Source of the DNA: Haliclona indistincta
Lineage: Eukaryota; Porifera; Demospongiae; Haplosclerida; Chalinidae
DNA: 64,000 bases
Reading direction: 5' to 3'
NCBI GenBank assembly: GCA_964017065.1
Contig: OZ024786.1
Coordinates: 11,900,502 to 11,964,501 of the forward strand
Part shown: positions 22,732 through 33,971 of the stretch, in pieces
Numbering within the stretch: the stretch's first letter is position 1
How the letters are laid out: every line of letters begins with the position of its first letter
Program-made: the position numbers and the translations under genes
The notes under the pieces: generated by a model
What the model was told of the DNA's origin: nothing
Seen by the model: the letters and a program-made list of their open reading frames with translations, nothing else
The model's database searches: none

Positions 22732-25700
22732 CTATTTCCTGTTGCCATTGGTTGCGTTGCACTTGTATGATGTGTTGGTCTTCATGTGGATAGGTGGAGA
22801 CCCGTTAGAATATTCTCTCACTTCATCATATATTCGTCCATCGATTGGTAGCACAGCAGTCATACCTTCCATGATGTGCCGGTTGTTCGTGACATCGTCA
22901 TACGTTACCTACAGTGAGCATAGCATAGTATTTTATGACTACACACACATACTGCATCACGTGATGAAGGAATGCCTCTATAGAGTGAGACAGTCCAATA
23001 TAAAAATCGGTTAGTACAGGAAAGAATATCAGAATCAAAATTTCTGCTAATCCAAATTCAGTTGTGAATCTCATTAAACGTAAAGTTGAACAAAATGTAT
23101 CGTAGATCGTATTACTTTCGTGGACGATAATATATTTCACAAATTAGAGCCAAACAGTGATTTCGCAAAAACTACGCGAATTAATAGTGCTGTAAGATCA
23201 AAGGCGCTGCACGGTGGTTATGTGGTTATATCTCGTATATCATGGGCAATACGAGTATTTTCCAGGAAGTGACATCACATAGCAACACCGTAGCAACAAG
23301 ATGGCATCGTTGAAAAACGCACGCAAGATTATACTGCTGTCTTTCAGCAAAGCGCTGTCATTATTTTGTTAGAGCACTTTAACTAGTAACCAATAGAGCA
23401 GTATTCTCGAGCTGCTTGGGACACAAAATGGTTAACCAATGACATCTCAGCAGTACGTGATATAACCTCATGGGTATAATTTTACCGCCCATGGTTACAT
23501 CGTGTACTGCCTCGGTAGCCATGGGTTGACATATACAAAATGTCATGCATGATTAGTGCACTACAATAATATGCATGTTTCATATGTGAGAAAAGTAATT
23601 TTTTCACATACTGTACCACCTGCTTCTTTTAACAGTATACGTACGCTGATAGGTGATGTAGGTTCTGGAGGGAGGTCTTCTAGTCGTGCCGTTGAAACTT
23701 GATACTTCATTCTACATGTAGGTTTGTTACTATCATTCACGAACACATCTTGTTTGTGACTAAAAAACGAACATAAGTTATTATGTTAGTTGTAATATGA
23801 AGTGGATTGAAGAACTTACATTCCAAGCCTGGCCGCTATATGAATTTCATACCATAGAGGGAGAAAAGTATAGAATAGTAAATTTAGCACATACAAAATT
23901 TTTTGTTGACTGGGTGCTATTATTAAGTCTTGATTACAGTGGAGCCCCTCTAAGGCGGACACCATCGAGACTAACAAAATTGTCCATTATAGAGAGGGTG
24001 TCCTCTGGTCAGGGGTTTATTATACATTATGTGGGTTATATTTGGGATTCAGTAAGTGTCTATTACAGAGGGATGAGGGGTGTCCTCTAAGAGGGGTTCC
24101 ACTGTATTGAATTGAACACGATAAAGAGTTTGACACCACCTAGAAATTTCCATTCTATTCTTGTGTCGTGCATGTACCTTTAAAGATGCAGTATACTAGA
24201 ACAGCAGGAATGACCACAACCAGTATTATCCAGGGCACTGCAATAGCTATCCACACCCACCCTGGTATAGCTTGTTGACCTGTTAGTAAAGTAAACATGT
24301 ATACTAGCTGTGGTTACACGTTTGCATAGCCCACCTGATGGACATACACATGGCGTTGGCGTCTGAACTGGTAGTACACATGAAGATGGTGTGAAGGTTG
24401 CAGCAACAGCACTTGAAGTGAACATGTCTACACAAAAAATGTTCAATATTATTATTGCAAAACAAAATTTTTCACAGTTTTGCCTAGTTGCAAATTTAAC
24501 AATTTTTTCACATTTTTTCCCAGTTGCAAATTTTGACACAAAATATTTTACAATTTTGAATTTACATAACACAATTTTTTTACAATTTTGTCTAGTTGCA
24601 AACTTAGTGGGAAAGTTCATTTTCGTTACTCCAATACAAAAGTTTCATACTTTGAAGGTACACACAAAACACAACAAATGTTCCATTCTTTGATAACTAT
24701 TCATGTATACCTTCTATTACTGTGCTTGTTGACTTAGAAGATGGATCAACACTGCTAATGATAATGGCGTCAGCTGTAACAAGACGAGAACAATATCACA
24801 GAATCAGCGTCATGCAGACAAAGAGACTGGTGACCAATGTTACATTCTTCAGCAAAATCAAACACATTCAAGTATGAGATTATTGCACAATACAAAGTGT
24901 CCTAAGCCTATCCATACACAGATTTCTACAAAATATAGTAGACAGTTGCTATAGAAATATAATTATAATGCTATGAATCTGGTTGTAAAAATTAATTATT
25001 AATTTTATCAACTTACCTATTGCTTCGGGCATTGGCAGTTGCATATTCGATTCTTGTCCCAGCCGTCCTGCCCCATCTCTACCAGCCACAGTCACTGAGT
25101 ACTCATTCCCTGGTGTCAGATCAGTGATGTTCAGTGAGGTGTCAGTGGTGTTGTAGACCATCACTTGAGACGAGTTGCTGATATTCACAGTGTAGCTGTG
25201 TACACAGAGGGGTGTGTCAAGGGGGGCTACCCAACTTATAGTGACAGAGGAGAAGGTGGTGGAGGAAGTAAGACTGAGAGGAGCTGATGGTGGTGATGCT
25301 GAAAAAAAAGAAGAGTTAGAATGAATTTTGAACCTCCAAAGACCATGAGCAAATATGATAGCACACAAACAGTGTACAAGAACCATTAAACAACAATGTC
25401 CAACATCTCAAGGACCACAATACTAGTCTAAAGGGCTCCATGTACTTACACGCCCGACTGTAGAAAGCAGCAAAAAAATCATAAATACACAAATGATTGT
25501 CAGGATTCGTCTCAAATTTTCTATGATACTGTCAAGCATTGTAAACATGTCCAAGAAATCTTAGAAGTCTCATTCATGCAAGCAAAACAGGTTAAACAGG
25601 TATAGTCAAAAATAAATTCAGCAAAGGCTGCGGTTTGGAAAGGAACAGGTGTAAGTGTGGTAAGGAATGGTTGTGATAGCTGCAATAAAGTCAAGCCTTG

Positions 25701-26563
25701 TTTATGTACAAAACCAACATTAATCATGACCTAATCACTACCACAGTTCATTACAATTCACCAATAATCCCCCATGATACCTGATATGTGCTATCAAGAG
25801 ACTGTAAACAAAACATGGGCTTGGAAACATTTTGAGAAAATGAACAGTGATGAGTACAATAGAACCTTGATTGTATACTGTCTTCTTGCAATGCTGAAGT
25901 GAAAAGAGTAGAGAGCGTCACCTTCGTGCACTAATGTGTTCAGTCTCTGTTGTCTTTATTCACACAATGGAGGAAGATCAGAGACTGAACACATTATTGT
26001 ATGAAGGTGAGAGGCAATCTACTCTCTAGCGATGCAAGAAGACAGAAAGTCGAACAGTGAGTAACGTCGAAAGTCAGATTTGTTACATGTTTATAAAATG
26101 AGACAACAGGTGTTGCATGCATGTGTCTAACCTATATTGATTGACTTGGTGATAGAATTTTTCTGAGAATCAGGGTTGCTGATGTCACTGATACAAGTGA
26201 TGTTTTGTCCATCATTGTTCAGTGAAACATTGTGTGCAGTTGCTGTTGATTCAAAAGTATTGTTACTTGCGTCAATGAGCTTCAGTACAAAGAAGCCTCC
26301 AAAGTTAATAAAAGCAGGTTCATTGACTTGACTAGGTGAGCTGTACAATTTGGAGGCACCACCATTACTAATCCACTGCAGTTGTCCAGTATGAGTGACA
26401 CAAGTGAACATCACTGTGTCTCCAGGACACACGCTATCACCCACAGCTGACGAGGTCATGGAGACAGCTGTAGCACAAGAAACGAAGTCACAAAAACACA
26501 AACAGACAATTCACACAAACCTTCAGTGATCTCCAGTGAACAAGCGACCACAAGAACCACCAT
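22732..26563 (-). CDS. Receptor C: intact Ig-like + FN3 single-pass receptor with tyrosine-motif tail
   Basis: All exons join in frame: 26563-26521 (signal peptide MVVLVVACSLEITEA), 26467-26132 (Ig-like), 25298-25017 (FN3), 24773-24711 and 24427-24335 (stalk), 24279-24178 (TM), 23835-23820 (16 nt microexon), 23759-23645 (tail) and 22908-22732 (last exon, stop at 22732). Extracellular exons are phase 1-1. The microexon shifts phase 1 to 2, and the tail exon ends in phase 0, matching the last exon. The last exon contains VTYDDV and, 23 residues on, RIYDEVREY. VxYxxV fits the ITIM pattern. About 480 residues in all. It is the best template for the family. Ligand and signalling partners are unknown; an SH2-binding inhibitory or switch role is inference. 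Confidence 0.85.
23820..23835 (-). other. Microexon of 16 nt (receptor C)
   Basis: It lies between 'tatatag' and 'gtaagt' and is needed to join the TM exon (phase 1) to the tail exon (phase 2). Equivalents are 22 nt in receptor A (857-836) and 19 nt in B (11364-11346). All three are 1 mod 3, although the sequence differs. Confidence 0.75.
23937..24104. mobile_element. pogo/Tigger-type MITE, 168 bp
   Basis: The ends are CAGTGGAGCCCCTCTAAGG and, inverted, CAGTGGAACCCCTCTTAGAG, flanked by TA (23935-23936 and 24105-24106). It is non-coding and sits in an intron of receptor C. Confidence 0.8.
25878..26045. mobile_element. Foldback MITE with ~70 bp arms
   Basis: 'ctgtcttcttgca...gtgttcagtctctg' at the left is mirrored by 'cagagactgaacac...tgcaagaagacag' at the right. 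It lies in the Ig-FN3 intron of receptor C. No clear target duplication. Confidence 0.7.
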
Positions 26564-27139
26564 CAAAATATTCACCAAAGTCCCCACCTGGGAAGACACC
26601 AACTACAGTGTAAAAACAAAAATTATATTTTACAAAGTCATTGACGATGGTCATTGTAGATTTTTTGTGCAAACATCTTTGATGTATGTATCAGACAATA
26701 TGCCTACATGCTCTTTAGTGTAACTAGGTGAAGTTATGTAAACGCAGTAAACTGAATTTCGCTCGTCAATTGCAGGTGCCATTCGACTGTAACTGGTGAA
26801 TGGACGAACAGTAGCTATGTAAAGAAAGTAGCGAATATCTCAAATACGTAAAATAGAGCCACAGCTTTCAAGATGACATAAGTACCAATCACAATAAGAA
26901 TGGTGCACTGACATATACAAAATGTACAGTGTATGCTTATTATTGCTTGCTCTGCATAAATTATTGTCCTGATTTGCAGCTGGTAGTGCTATTCAAATGT
27001 ATGCACCTGAGTACTTATGAATCTAGTGAGATGTTGACAATTCCGCACAAGCTAGCTAAGTTCCTGCTATTATTACTACATGTATAACAGTAGCTAGCTA
27101 GCTTGGAATCCAGGGCTCCGCCTCTTTATACAATGCAAG
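26564..27139. promoter_or_regulatory. Upstream region of receptor C
   Basis: About 575 bp before the first exon of receptor C, with no repeats or coding sequence that I recognise. The promoter should lie here by position. Confidence 0.3.
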
Positions 27140-27650
27140 CTATTGTGCTTTTTATCTTACCGATCTAGTTGTGTTCTTCGGCTGCACATCGTGCCCCGGA
27201 TACATCCAGTTGCTCCTTGCATGGTTATTGTTGAAAGCACGAACGCGGGTACCGGTCATCACTGCACAGACAGCCTGTTGATATGCAGTCCAAATGGCGG
27301 GAACACATGTATAAAAGTGATCTAGTATAGTGGGCATGGGTGGGGTGTGGTTATTGCTAACTATTGTCACGTGGGCACGACGTACGTAACATACACAACG
27401 CAGACATTCTGCGAGAGGTGAGTCCATGTTTATGGTATAACTAATCAAACGTGTACTACACTGTATATCCTCCAATGCTCTGATGCTCCATTATGCAAAT
27501 TGATTGACTATACATAACGTAAATAATAAAAACATGTAGTTAGAAATGTTATGGTGAGCTGTTATGAAGTGACCAGCTGCATATTTTCATGTGTGCCTGC
27601 ATAGCACATTATCATTTAGTTTCAAGGGATTTATTATTATCAGCAATCTT
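27140..27650. repeat. Older copy of a segment also found at 30900-31560
   Basis: Blocks such as 'cacattctgcgaga', 'tactacactgtatatcctccaatgctctgatg' and 'gcacattatcattt..agtttcaagggatttattatta' occur in the same order in both places, with substitutions and indels. This copy lacks the MITE present at 31383 and so shows the empty site. Confidence 0.8.
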
Positions 27651-27859
27651 ATCTTGACTGACTAAAATGATTTCCTCAGGCATGCGGCAATGTGTTTTAT
27701 TTGCACCTGCACGTGGCATCACAGTGATGTACAAAGCCATACTATCGTATGGGTTAGAGGCTTAGAGCATAATACTATTGTGGTTTTAATTGTGTTTCTC
27801 AATCCTTGACAGTTTTGCTTCAGAACCATAATTATGCAGAATTGTTCATAACTATTACC

Positions 27860-27955
27860 AATACTATAGAGATATGTGCGAAAACTCATTTTCACACATG
27901 AGTAGCCGCCATCTTAGTTCGAGGTCATCCCTATTACCAATACTATACAATACCT
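27860..27955 (-). mobile_element. Relic of the E2-type hairpin element
   Basis: Read on the minus strand, it contains AAGATGGCGGCTACTCATG and then 'tgtgaaaatgagttttcgcacatatctcta', matching the start of E2 at 36775. Only about 90 bp remain. Confidence 0.7.
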
Positions 27956-29050
27956 GCATTTGGTTTTGGTCTCTTCTGATTTGCCTGTTTTCGTATCACA
28001 CTGCTAAACCCTCTATTTTCGTATCACACTGCTAAACCCTCTGTTTCTGTCTCATGTAGAAAACCTTTGTTATGTCTCACACATCTAAAACCCTCAAATA
28101 TTTGTTTTCTCGCACACAACTAAAAACTAAATATAAATGTAAAAACTTTGTATTGCCTCATTGTTGTTACAGTCAGGAACTTGATCACTATTATTAACAT
28201 TTTTTCTTTCTACAGGGTTTCTTCTTGTGGTATACTAGATTGCAATCTGACCTGACAAACGACTTGACAAAAGATTTTGAAGTACTGAGCCTTGTATCTA
28301 AGATAATCACTGTAAAAATAGTATTGCTGCTTTAACGGGACATTTGTTACTAGAGATTTGTAGTGAGTAAAATAAATCAGCCATGTAGCATTTATTATTG
28401 TGCTTTTACAGGAGTACATGAGTGTGTTATGGCTATGTGCAATCATGTGGAAACAAAACTAACTGAGCTGAACTAGGATCCTCCGAATGATATAAAAATT
28501 CCATGCAACAAATGGCTTGGCTTGTTATAGACACATAACTGTTATTGCTGTGTGTACACAAACAATAACTTAATCATAGACTGTACCGTTGAATTATTAT
28601 TAATTTTGTACTCAAGCAGTTTTGTCACCTGCCACAGCATTCATACAGTTTAATTATTGAATTTTAGAGATGCAATTCAATCGTCAAGATGTGTAGCTAT
28701 GTAGCACACTCTGTATTTACAGATTTAGTGTGTGTCAAACACTGATGTTGATGTGCATTGCACACTAGTGCAGAGTACACTTTAAAAAGATGTGCTGGCT
28801 GGTACAACGAATGCACACCATATTAGAGTGCAATGACCACATTCCAGTGTGTGTTATACACTACTGTAAAACATGGTATAACATGGTATAAGGAATATAC
28901 AGTAGTGTATAAGTAGTAATACACATGAAATACAGTATTGTATAACTCACTTTTCCTTAATGTATTATAATGTGAAACGCTCGTTCTTTGACATCCGTGT
29001 GTTCAATCCCCTAGCCAGCTCCAATCGTGCTCCCTCTATTGCTTCTGTCT
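27956..29050. other. Intergenic, AT-rich
   Basis: No gene. It holds a double 'ttttcgtatcacactgctaaaccctct' repeat near 27990-28040 and a weak palindrome with 'acactactgta' arms (28857-28910). Confidence 0.4.
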
Positions 29051-29057
29051 ATCAATA

Positions 29058-29238
29058 GCACGAACGTGAGAAGAGGCGTGGGTATGACCAGCGGGTGAGA
29101 GAGATCGAGAATGGCAGCTTCTCTCCACTTGTCTTCAATACCCTAGGGGGGATGGGACCGACCGCACAAGTTGTTTACAAGCGACTTGCTGACATGATTG
29201 CCGATAAGCTAAAGAAATCATACAGCACGGTCATCTGA
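29058..29238 (+). pseudogene. Retrotransposon coding relic (C-terminal reverse transcriptase region)
   Basis: The frame reads REIENGSFSPLVFNTLGGMG and then QVVYKRLADMIADKLKKSYS before a stop. This style (GSFxPLVF..GGMG..YKRLA) is common at the C-terminal end of invertebrate reverse-transcriptase elements. The GC content is higher than the surroundings. An A-rich tail is visible near 29470. Confidence 0.6.
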
Positions 29239-29849
29239 CTACTAAGGTGCAGACTGTGTTTCTCCCTCCTACGTTCGACCATCACTTGTTTGAGGGGGTC
29301 GAGACACTCAAAATCAAACTTCACCGCCAACCTGCTTACCACAGATCCAGCCTTGGTGGTGGCTGAAGGGCAGGTCCCTCATTGAACAATCTGTATTCCC
29401 ATGGTCATAAACATTAACCTGAACTATTTTTTCATTTTCCTCTGTTATCTCATAACATGTATTACTCATTAAAAAAAATTATAATGTGAAATACGCTATT
29501 GTATAACGATGTTTATACAGGACTTGTACACATAGTAGATATTAATTTTGTAGAAAATACATGCACACTGCAGTATACTAGTGTATAACAGGACTTTTGC
29601 ACAGTGTTTTGAATTGGGCTTATCATCTTTTTATCCACCAAAGTATGTATGTAATAGACATTGGTGCATGTGGCTGCGCAGCGTTAATCTATATGTCATA
29701 ATTAATTGTGTTTATGTAAAATGATTAATTAAAAATACAAAATTTTAATCCAGTACTACAGCTGTCTCAAATTAAGTTTGGTACTTTCTACTGAATGCAT
29801 GGAGTCTATTTTCTAGACAACACTATAGTAGTTGCTTTCTGTTTATTTA

Positions 29850-30410
29850 TTACGATGCATTCTTTTCCACTTCATTAGAACATGCTTTATGCTGTTGAAT
29901 GAGTTTTTCTCGATCAACAGCCAATTCTGTATTTTTCTCCATTAACTTCTCATTTTTTTCCAATAAGACATCACGTTTCTTATCACAATTTTCAAATAAC
30001 TTGAGTGACCTGCCTGCTAGATCTTGAAAACGTTCAATGTCTGTTTTAAGTATAGAGACTGTGTCTTGATCAAAATTTTCAGCTAGTATTTTTTTGAAAA
30101 AGTCTTGCTGTTCCTTAATGATATCTTTCCAATTTTCACTTTCACCAGTCTGATGTTGCTGGACATCATGAGGACGATTGAGTTCATACAGTACTAGTAA
30201 TCCTAAAAACAATCCCATCAATAGCAGCAGAAATGTAAAAATTTCAGGATTTCTTCTCACACTGTAATAGCGATTTTTACTGGCAAAAGTGTATGTTACA
30301 TAAAGGATAAGTAGTAATCCAATAACTCCACTTATTAAAAACTTTCCTGCCATTGTAGCTGCGATGAGTGCTGTCCATAGCTCTAAGAAAGACATGACTT
30401 GCCAAAACAC
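29850..30410 (-). CDS. Small two-TM coiled-coil protein (186 aa)
   Basis: I do not recognise the family. Two hydrophobic segments lie near the N-terminus (about 22-42, KFLISGVIGLLLILYVTYTF, and 56-76, IFTFLLLLMGLFLGLLVLYE), separated by a short basic loop (SKNRYYSVRRN). From about 88 the protein is charged and helical, and a coiled coil is likely at 115-180 (ILKTDIERFQDLAGRSLKLF, then LLEKNEKLMEKNTELAVDRE). The predicted topology is a membrane hairpin with a long coiled coil on one side. The same frame appears at 34320 in the duplicated block, cut by the N gap. Confidence 0.6.
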   Translation of the reverse strand: MFWQVMSFLELWTALIAATMAGKFLISGVIGLLLILYVTYTFASKNRYYSVRRNPEIFTFLLLLMGLFLGLLVLYELNRPHDVQQHQTGESENWKDIIKEQQDFFKKILAENFDQDTVSILKTDIERFQDLAGRSLKLFENCDKKRDVLLEKNEKLMEKNTELAVDREKLIQQHKACSNEVEKNAS

Positions 30411-30560
30411 GTACTGCAGGTTTACCAGTATTATCTAGCTGTATAAGCTTAGTGCCCGTACATGGTAATATTATCATAATTATTGTTATCATTGCTACTC
30501 GGCAGTGATATGTAGGAGGGTGTTGTTATGTTCATGCCCCATCAGTGTCACGTCAATTGT

Positions 30561-30586
30561 TAGCCTAGCGCCTGGGTACGAGGCTA
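30561..30586. mobile_element. 26 bp remnant of the Mutator-type MITE
   Basis: It carries TAGCCT joined directly to AGCGCCTGGGTACGAGGCTA, the two ends of the 7905-8485 element. The flanks CGTCAATTGT and CGTGAATTGT form a 9-10 bp target duplication with one mismatch. The second assembly copy is at 34471. Confidence 0.75.
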
Positions 30587-31382
30587 CGTGAATTGTAAGA
30601 AAACTCCCACATCCAATACTTACAGTGGATGATTCCGGCATAGATAATATACAGTATTATCTATGATTCCGGTCTCTACCACAGCGCCGCCATTTCGTAT
30701 TTTACAAACTCGAAAGCAAAAATTAACAATGAAGACCCATTCAAGCTTTAAAAGGCCGATTTTTCACGGGAGAATTCAGTCGTTGTTGCCTTCACTGAGG
30801 TTCATGTTTAATGTCGTTTTAACTGCAATATTTTACTTATTGTAGTTACTTGCTACACACAACAAGGTTCACAATTTAGAAGCGGTCAAAAATTGCTTAT
30901 AATTATTTTAATGGCGAGCACACATGCAAGCTTGATCTAGTGGGGTGTGGTTCTTGATAATTGTTGTCACGTGGGCATAACATGCATAAACACACAGCTA
31001 GTAGACCATGGAAGACACCATCAGACAGAGACATTCTGCGAGAAGTGGGTCCATAATCCACTCATAATGTGATGGTATAAAAATTCAAACTTCACTAAAA
31101 TCACAGTAATTTACTCTGTGTATAAGGCCCAGCTAGCCGGTTCCAGAGCTGAAGAATTAACCAATATAATTATACTGCTCGTACAGTACAATGTCATGAC
31201 GTACTACACTGTATATCCTCCAATGCTCTGATGCTTCATTATGCAAATTTATTGACTATACATAATAGAAACATGTACATGTGCAAAACATTAAATAATT
31301 GTTTAGTTTTATGTTAGAAGTGACTGGCTGCATGCATGTACTCAACTAACCACAAGTGTGCCTGCACAGCACATTATCATTT

Positions 31383-31516
31383 GTGACCTAATTTGCAAAA
31401 AGTGATCATGTGCCCTGTTTTAATGTTTCAAAAAAATTATATGCAGCTCTGACAGAGCTGCATATTTTAAAATAGGGCACACCTGGTGCACACAGTCTTT
31501 TTGCAATTTAGATCAC
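31383..31516. mobile_element. Short MITE of the GTGACCTAATTTGC family
   Basis: 134 bp with inverted ends (GTGACCTAATTTGCAAAAAG at the left, degenerate at the right) and an inner palindrome 'atgcagctctgacagagctgcat'. The related segment at about 27610 shows the site without the element. Its second assembly copy is at 35293-35426. Confidence 0.75.
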
Positions 31517-31784
31517 AATTTTAGTTTCAAGGGATTTATTATTATTAGCAATCTCGATACTTCATCACTTTTCAACACGTACACAGTACTATTGCATTTT
31601 TTATGAAGCACCTAAGATGCAATGCCTCGGTGCAGATGCATATAGCAGGTGCATGAGGTAGTAGCAGAATCATAAAATTATGGTAGCATGCAAGAAGCAG
31701 AAAACAAGGAAACAACAGAACCATGGATGTAAGGTAAGAGCAGAAGTGAACAAAAGTCAAAACACAGATATTGTATAGTAGTAA

Positions 31785-31985
31785 GGAGGCACGGTAGTGC
31801 CTGGGTTGAACAGAAAAACAAATGGCGGCTACATACAATTATTAGCGTTCAAACGCTAATATTTCGCCTGGTGATAAATTTTATACGTCCAAAGACACTT
31901 AGATCTGCTATCTGGCGTTGCCCCATCTGACAGTAGAAAGTAGATTGCTCGAAATTGTTACTAAATAAAAGTGACGAACCTTAAA
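31785..31985 (+). mobile_element. Truncated relic of the E3/E4-type hairpin element
   Basis: GGAGGCAC, loop GGTA and GTGCCT, then GGGTTGAACAG and AAATGGCGGCTACATAC, and on to 'aaagtgacgaacc'. It matches E3 at 42298-42500. The rest is missing. Duplicated at 35695. Confidence 0.75.
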
Positions 31986-33189
31986 ATGATCATGTACAGT
32001 GGAACTCCTTAATAAGAACACCCACTTTAATGTGCATACTGCATAGTATAATTCCAAACAGAATCGATACTTTGTATACTATTCAAAATAAATAATGATT
32101 TCTTTAGTATTTCACTTTTGTGTGTTGAGCAACTCCTGAAATCAGGACACAATATTTGAGTACGTAAGTCACATGACTGTATGAATATTAAAGCTTTCAA
32201 CCTCCTCTGAATGGACTCCATACATTCCCGCTGAAAATTATGAATTATGCTACATTAGCTACTTCGAACATTTTTTTGACAATGATGCATGCACATTTTG
32301 ACAAAAAGAAAAAATTTTAATTGGTTGATCCTCTGGTTACTGAATTTTTTGATGAAAATTTGATTTGCTCTAAACTGACAGTTTGTCTTGTGATTTTCAA
32401 CAACATGCAGTAAGCTAGCTGTTCCAAACTAGCACTGTTTCTTTTGGCATGTCAAACTTTACGACTATGTTTAAATTCTGAGTTGGTCACTCCCACTTAG
32501 AAACTGAAGCCACTTAAGTGCTGTGACCTCATCATTTTCAGCTAAGTTTGGTCTTCATTTAGCCCTGGTGACTGATACAATAACCTGGTGGTGCAAACAA
32601 CACAGTTTCAGTTTAGACCATATTGAATGCCAAAGTATGCAATTCCGGGCATCAGTTTACAAGAAAACAAGTCATGAATAATTATAATTAACAATAAATG
32701 AATAATGATTAATGTAGGCATTTCATTGGGTGAGGAAACGAGCAATTCAACATATCTCGACTCTGCTGCTTTAATGATACAGCACTGCACTCTTAACTGA
32801 CATCTTATGACTTCTAGTATTATCATTGCCGATAGGCAATGATATGTAGGGATGAGGGCGAATTAAGATGGCGGCTACTCATGTGTGAAAATGAGTTTTC
32901 GCACATATCTCTATTGTTATAGATTTCTACTGCATTTTAACTATCTCTAAGTGAATCTGAAGTGTAAGCGCTTGTAGGAAGTCTATGAAAGTCGCCGGGA
33001 CTGCTTGTTGGACGACGAAAATCAAGACAGAGAGCATTTGCAGATCTTCGCTGTTATAGCTTTTCTCGAGACTCTAGACATCTAGGATTGATCAGACGAA
33101 TGTTCTGAGCATGAAAATACCTTTGGCGAAGCTGCTAGACGTTTCTAAAGTGGTAAACTAAAATCGCCGCCCACGCGAATTGTTCATCT

Positions 33190-33771
33190 TCTTTCTTCTT
33201 CTTCTTCTTCTTCTTCTTCTTCTTCTTCTTCTTCTTCTTCTTCTTCTTCTTCTTCTTCTTCTTCTTCTTCTTCTTCTTCTTCTTCTTCTTCTTCTTCTTC
33301 TTCTTCTTCTTCTTCTTCTTCTTCTTCTTCTTCTTCTTCTTCTTCTTCTTCTTCTTCTTCTTCTTCTTCTTCTTCTTCTTCTTCTTCTTCTTCTTCTTCT
33401 TCTTCTTCTTCTTCTTCTTCTTCTTCTTCTTCTTCTTCTTCTTCTTCTTCTTCTTCTTCTTCTTCTTCTTCTTCTTCTTCTTCTTCTTCTTCTTCTTCTT
33501 CTTCTTCTTCTTCTTCTTCTTCTTCTTCTTCTTCTTCTTCTTCTTCTTCTTCTTCTTCTTCTTCTTCTTCTTCTTCTTCTTCTTCTTCTTCTTCTTCTTC
33601 TTCTTCTTCTTCTTCTTCTTCTTCTTCTTCTTCTTCTTCTTCTTCTTCTTCTTCTTCTTCTTCTTCTTCTTCTTCTTCTTCTTCTTCTTCTTCTTCTTCT
33701 TCTTCTTCTTCTTCTTCTTCTTCTTCTTCTTCTTCTTCTTCTTCTTCTTCTTCTTCTTCTTCTTCTTCTTC
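33190..33771. repeat. (TTC)n array running into the assembly gap
   Basis: 582 bp of pure TTC repeats up to the first N. It is the counterpart of the array starting at 37100. Confidence 0.98.
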
Positions 33772-33971
33772 NNNNNNNNNNNNNNNNNNNNNNNNNNNNN
33801 NNNNNNNNNNNNNNNNNNNNNNNNNNNNNNNNNNNNNNNNNNNNNNNNNNNNNNNNNNNNNNNNNNNNNNNNNNNNNNNNNNNNNNNNNNNNNNNNNNNN
33901 NNNNNNNNNNNNNNNNNNNNNNNNNNNNNNNNNNNNNNNNNNNNNNNNNNNNNNNNNNNNNNNNNNNNNNN
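33772..33971. other. Assembly gap, 200 N
   Basis: Exactly 200 unknown bases between a TTC array and the start of the second copy of the 3.7 kb block. Confidence 1.

Larger units (their letters stand above)
30062..33771. repeat. First copy of an apparently identical 3.7 kb duplication
   Basis: The sequence matches 33972-37681 at a constant offset of 3910 bases, with no difference seen on visual comparison of the lines. It ends inside the (TTC)n array at the N gap. It contains the promoter side of the small coiled-coil gene, a 134 bp MITE and a truncated element relic. Confidence 0.9.

Noticed and set aside
23210..23525. Possible inverted-repeat element ('gtggttatatctcg' and 'gtgatataacctcatggg')
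   Set aside because: Arms too short and degenerate to define ends.
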